From positions 1 to 5,926 of the forward strand of contig JADGAW010000144.1 in the NCBI GenBank assembly GCA_015231815.1: DNA of 5,926 nucleotides. Reading direction: 5' to 3'. The DNA is from Nitrospinota bacterium. Lineage in GTDB: Bacteria > Nitrospinota_A > JADGAW01. The position numbers and the translations under genes were made by a program. Within the stretch, counting starts at the first letter, position 1, and every line of letters starts with the position of its first letter. This document shows, one piece after another, positions 5,302 through 5,926 of this stretch. Below the pieces are notes generated by a model, which searched no databases, was not told the origin of the DNA, and saw only the letters and a list, made by a program, of their open reading frames with translations.

Positions 5302-5926
5302 CTTCCACTAACTCGTTGATGATATCTTTGACAGGCATGATTTCCTTTACCAGTCCAACCGATTGGCCTGCCATTAAAGAACCATGAGCTATGTCTCCGT
5401 CAACAACAGCTTTTCTGAGAGCTCCAAGCCAATATTCCTCCAGCTTTAACTGAGCATCCTTGACCTCTACCTCACCAGCCTTTACTTTTGTCAACATTTC
5501 AAGTTGAAGGGCGTTGAAATCTTTTGTTCCCTCGTTGACAAGAGCTCGCACTGGTATAACGGGAAGTGCCGGATCAAACTGGGCAGTAGCAACAGCATCT
5601 TTTGATTTTGCTCTGAGAAAAACTTTCTTAAAGTTTTCATGTGCAGAGCATTCTTCAGTTGCGACAAAACGAGTTCCAAGTTGTGCACCAGAAGCACCTA
5701 ACTGTAAATAAGAAGCAATCATGGAACCTGTTCCAATTCCCCCGGCAATAAAAACAGGGATGTCAGGGAAAAAAGGAAGAATTTCCTGTACCAGAATTGA
5801 GGTTGAGACTGGACCAATATGCCCTCCTGCCTCGTTTCCTTCGAGAACCAATGCATCAACTCCTGATTTAAGCATTTTTTTTCCAAGACCTACCGTTGGG
5901 GTAAAGCACACAACTTTAGCACCACT
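5270..5926 (-). CDS. FabK-like/nitronate monooxygenase family flavoprotein, N-terminus cut by the window edge
   Basis: The reading frame is open to the last base of the window, adding SGAKV before a GTG at 5911 that lies in mid-domain and is not a real start. About 218 residues are visible, so roughly 100 N-terminal residues of a family of about 315 are missing. The TIM-barrel FMN protein is recognised by GVDALVLEGNEAGGHIG (17-33 counting from 5911), with the catalytic-type histidine H31. The phosphate-binding turns IPVFIAGGIGTG (51-62) and GAQLGTRF (75-82) follow, and then the C-terminal HGSLMAGQSVGLV typical of enoyl-ACP reductase II (FabK) and the FabK-like branch of nitronate monooxygenases. 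Possible roles are the last reduction step of fatty-acid elongation or oxidation of toxic nitronates. The visible part cannot decide between them, and neighbouring fatty-acid genes are not seen. Its stop codon lies inside comF, so the two are probably one operon. Confidence 0.9.
   Translation of the reverse strand, partial: SGAKVVCFTPTVGLGKKMLKSGVDALVLEGNEAGGHIGPVSTSILVQEILPFFPDIPVFIAGGIGTGSMIASYLQLGASGAQLGTRFVATEECSAHENFKKVFLRAKSKDAVATAQFDPALPVIPVRALVNEGTKDFNALQLEMLTKVKAGEVEVKDAQLKLEEYWLGALRKAVVDGDIAHGSLMAGQSVGLVKEIMPVKDIINELVEDAEKALAAGK

Noticed and set aside
5909..5911. GTG as the start of the FabK-like gene
   Set aside because: The frame stays open to the window edge, and the residues before it (SGAKV) continue the family's barrel strand. 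The gene is truncated by the window, not short.

Overview
The window is AT-rich bacterial DNA holding six protein genes and no RNA gene, insertion sequence or CRISPR array that I can see. Five genes lie on the minus strand and one short gene lies on the plus strand. An N-terminal Maf-type (motility-associated factor) domain on the first glycosyltransferase, together with ComF, an FMN-dependent FabK/nitronate-monooxygenase protein and a class II histone-deacetylase-fold enzyme, fits a Gram-negative, probably flagellated, low-GC lineage such as Desulfobacterota, Deferribacterota or Nitrospirota. This placement is an inference with low confidence. Clear Shine-Dalgarno sequences are missing in front of most of the starts.

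Layout from left to right. Positions 38-1939 (-) encode a 633-residue protein joining a Maf-like N-terminal domain to a CgeB/DUF3880-type glycosyltransferase. Positions 1940-2227 are a non-coding gap with three structured elements: a cluster of TTAC motifs (1996-2057), a near-perfect 47-bp palindrome (2075-2121) and a strong intrinsic terminator (2180-2216) that closes the gene to its right. Positions 2228-3166 (-) encode a histone deacetylase/acetylpolyamine amidohydrolase family enzyme with its metal and catalytic residues intact. Positions 3256-3969 (-) encode a nucleosidase/phosphorylase of the PNP_UDP (MTA/SAH nucleosidase-like) fold. Positions 4077-4499 (+) encode a 140-residue TIR-like protein of the ThsB/MTH538 (DUF1863) family. 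Positions 4531-5301 (-) encode a ComF-family phosphoribosyltransferase with zinc ribbons. Positions 5270-5926 (-) encode the C-terminal two thirds of a FabK-like/nitronate monooxygenase flavoprotein that runs off the right edge.

The FabK-like gene and comF overlap by 32 bases and probably form one operon. The TIR-like gene is the only plus-strand gene. It is divergent from the nucleosidase gene, with apparently overlapping promoters, and convergent with comF, with a gap of only 31 bases. The most interesting point is this TIR-like protein. It looks like the signal-making half of a Thoeris defence system but has no ThsA partner in view, and its divergent neighbour is a nucleoside-cleaving enzyme. 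A functional link between the two is speculative. The structured intergenic region at 1940-2227 is the second item that the genes do not explain.
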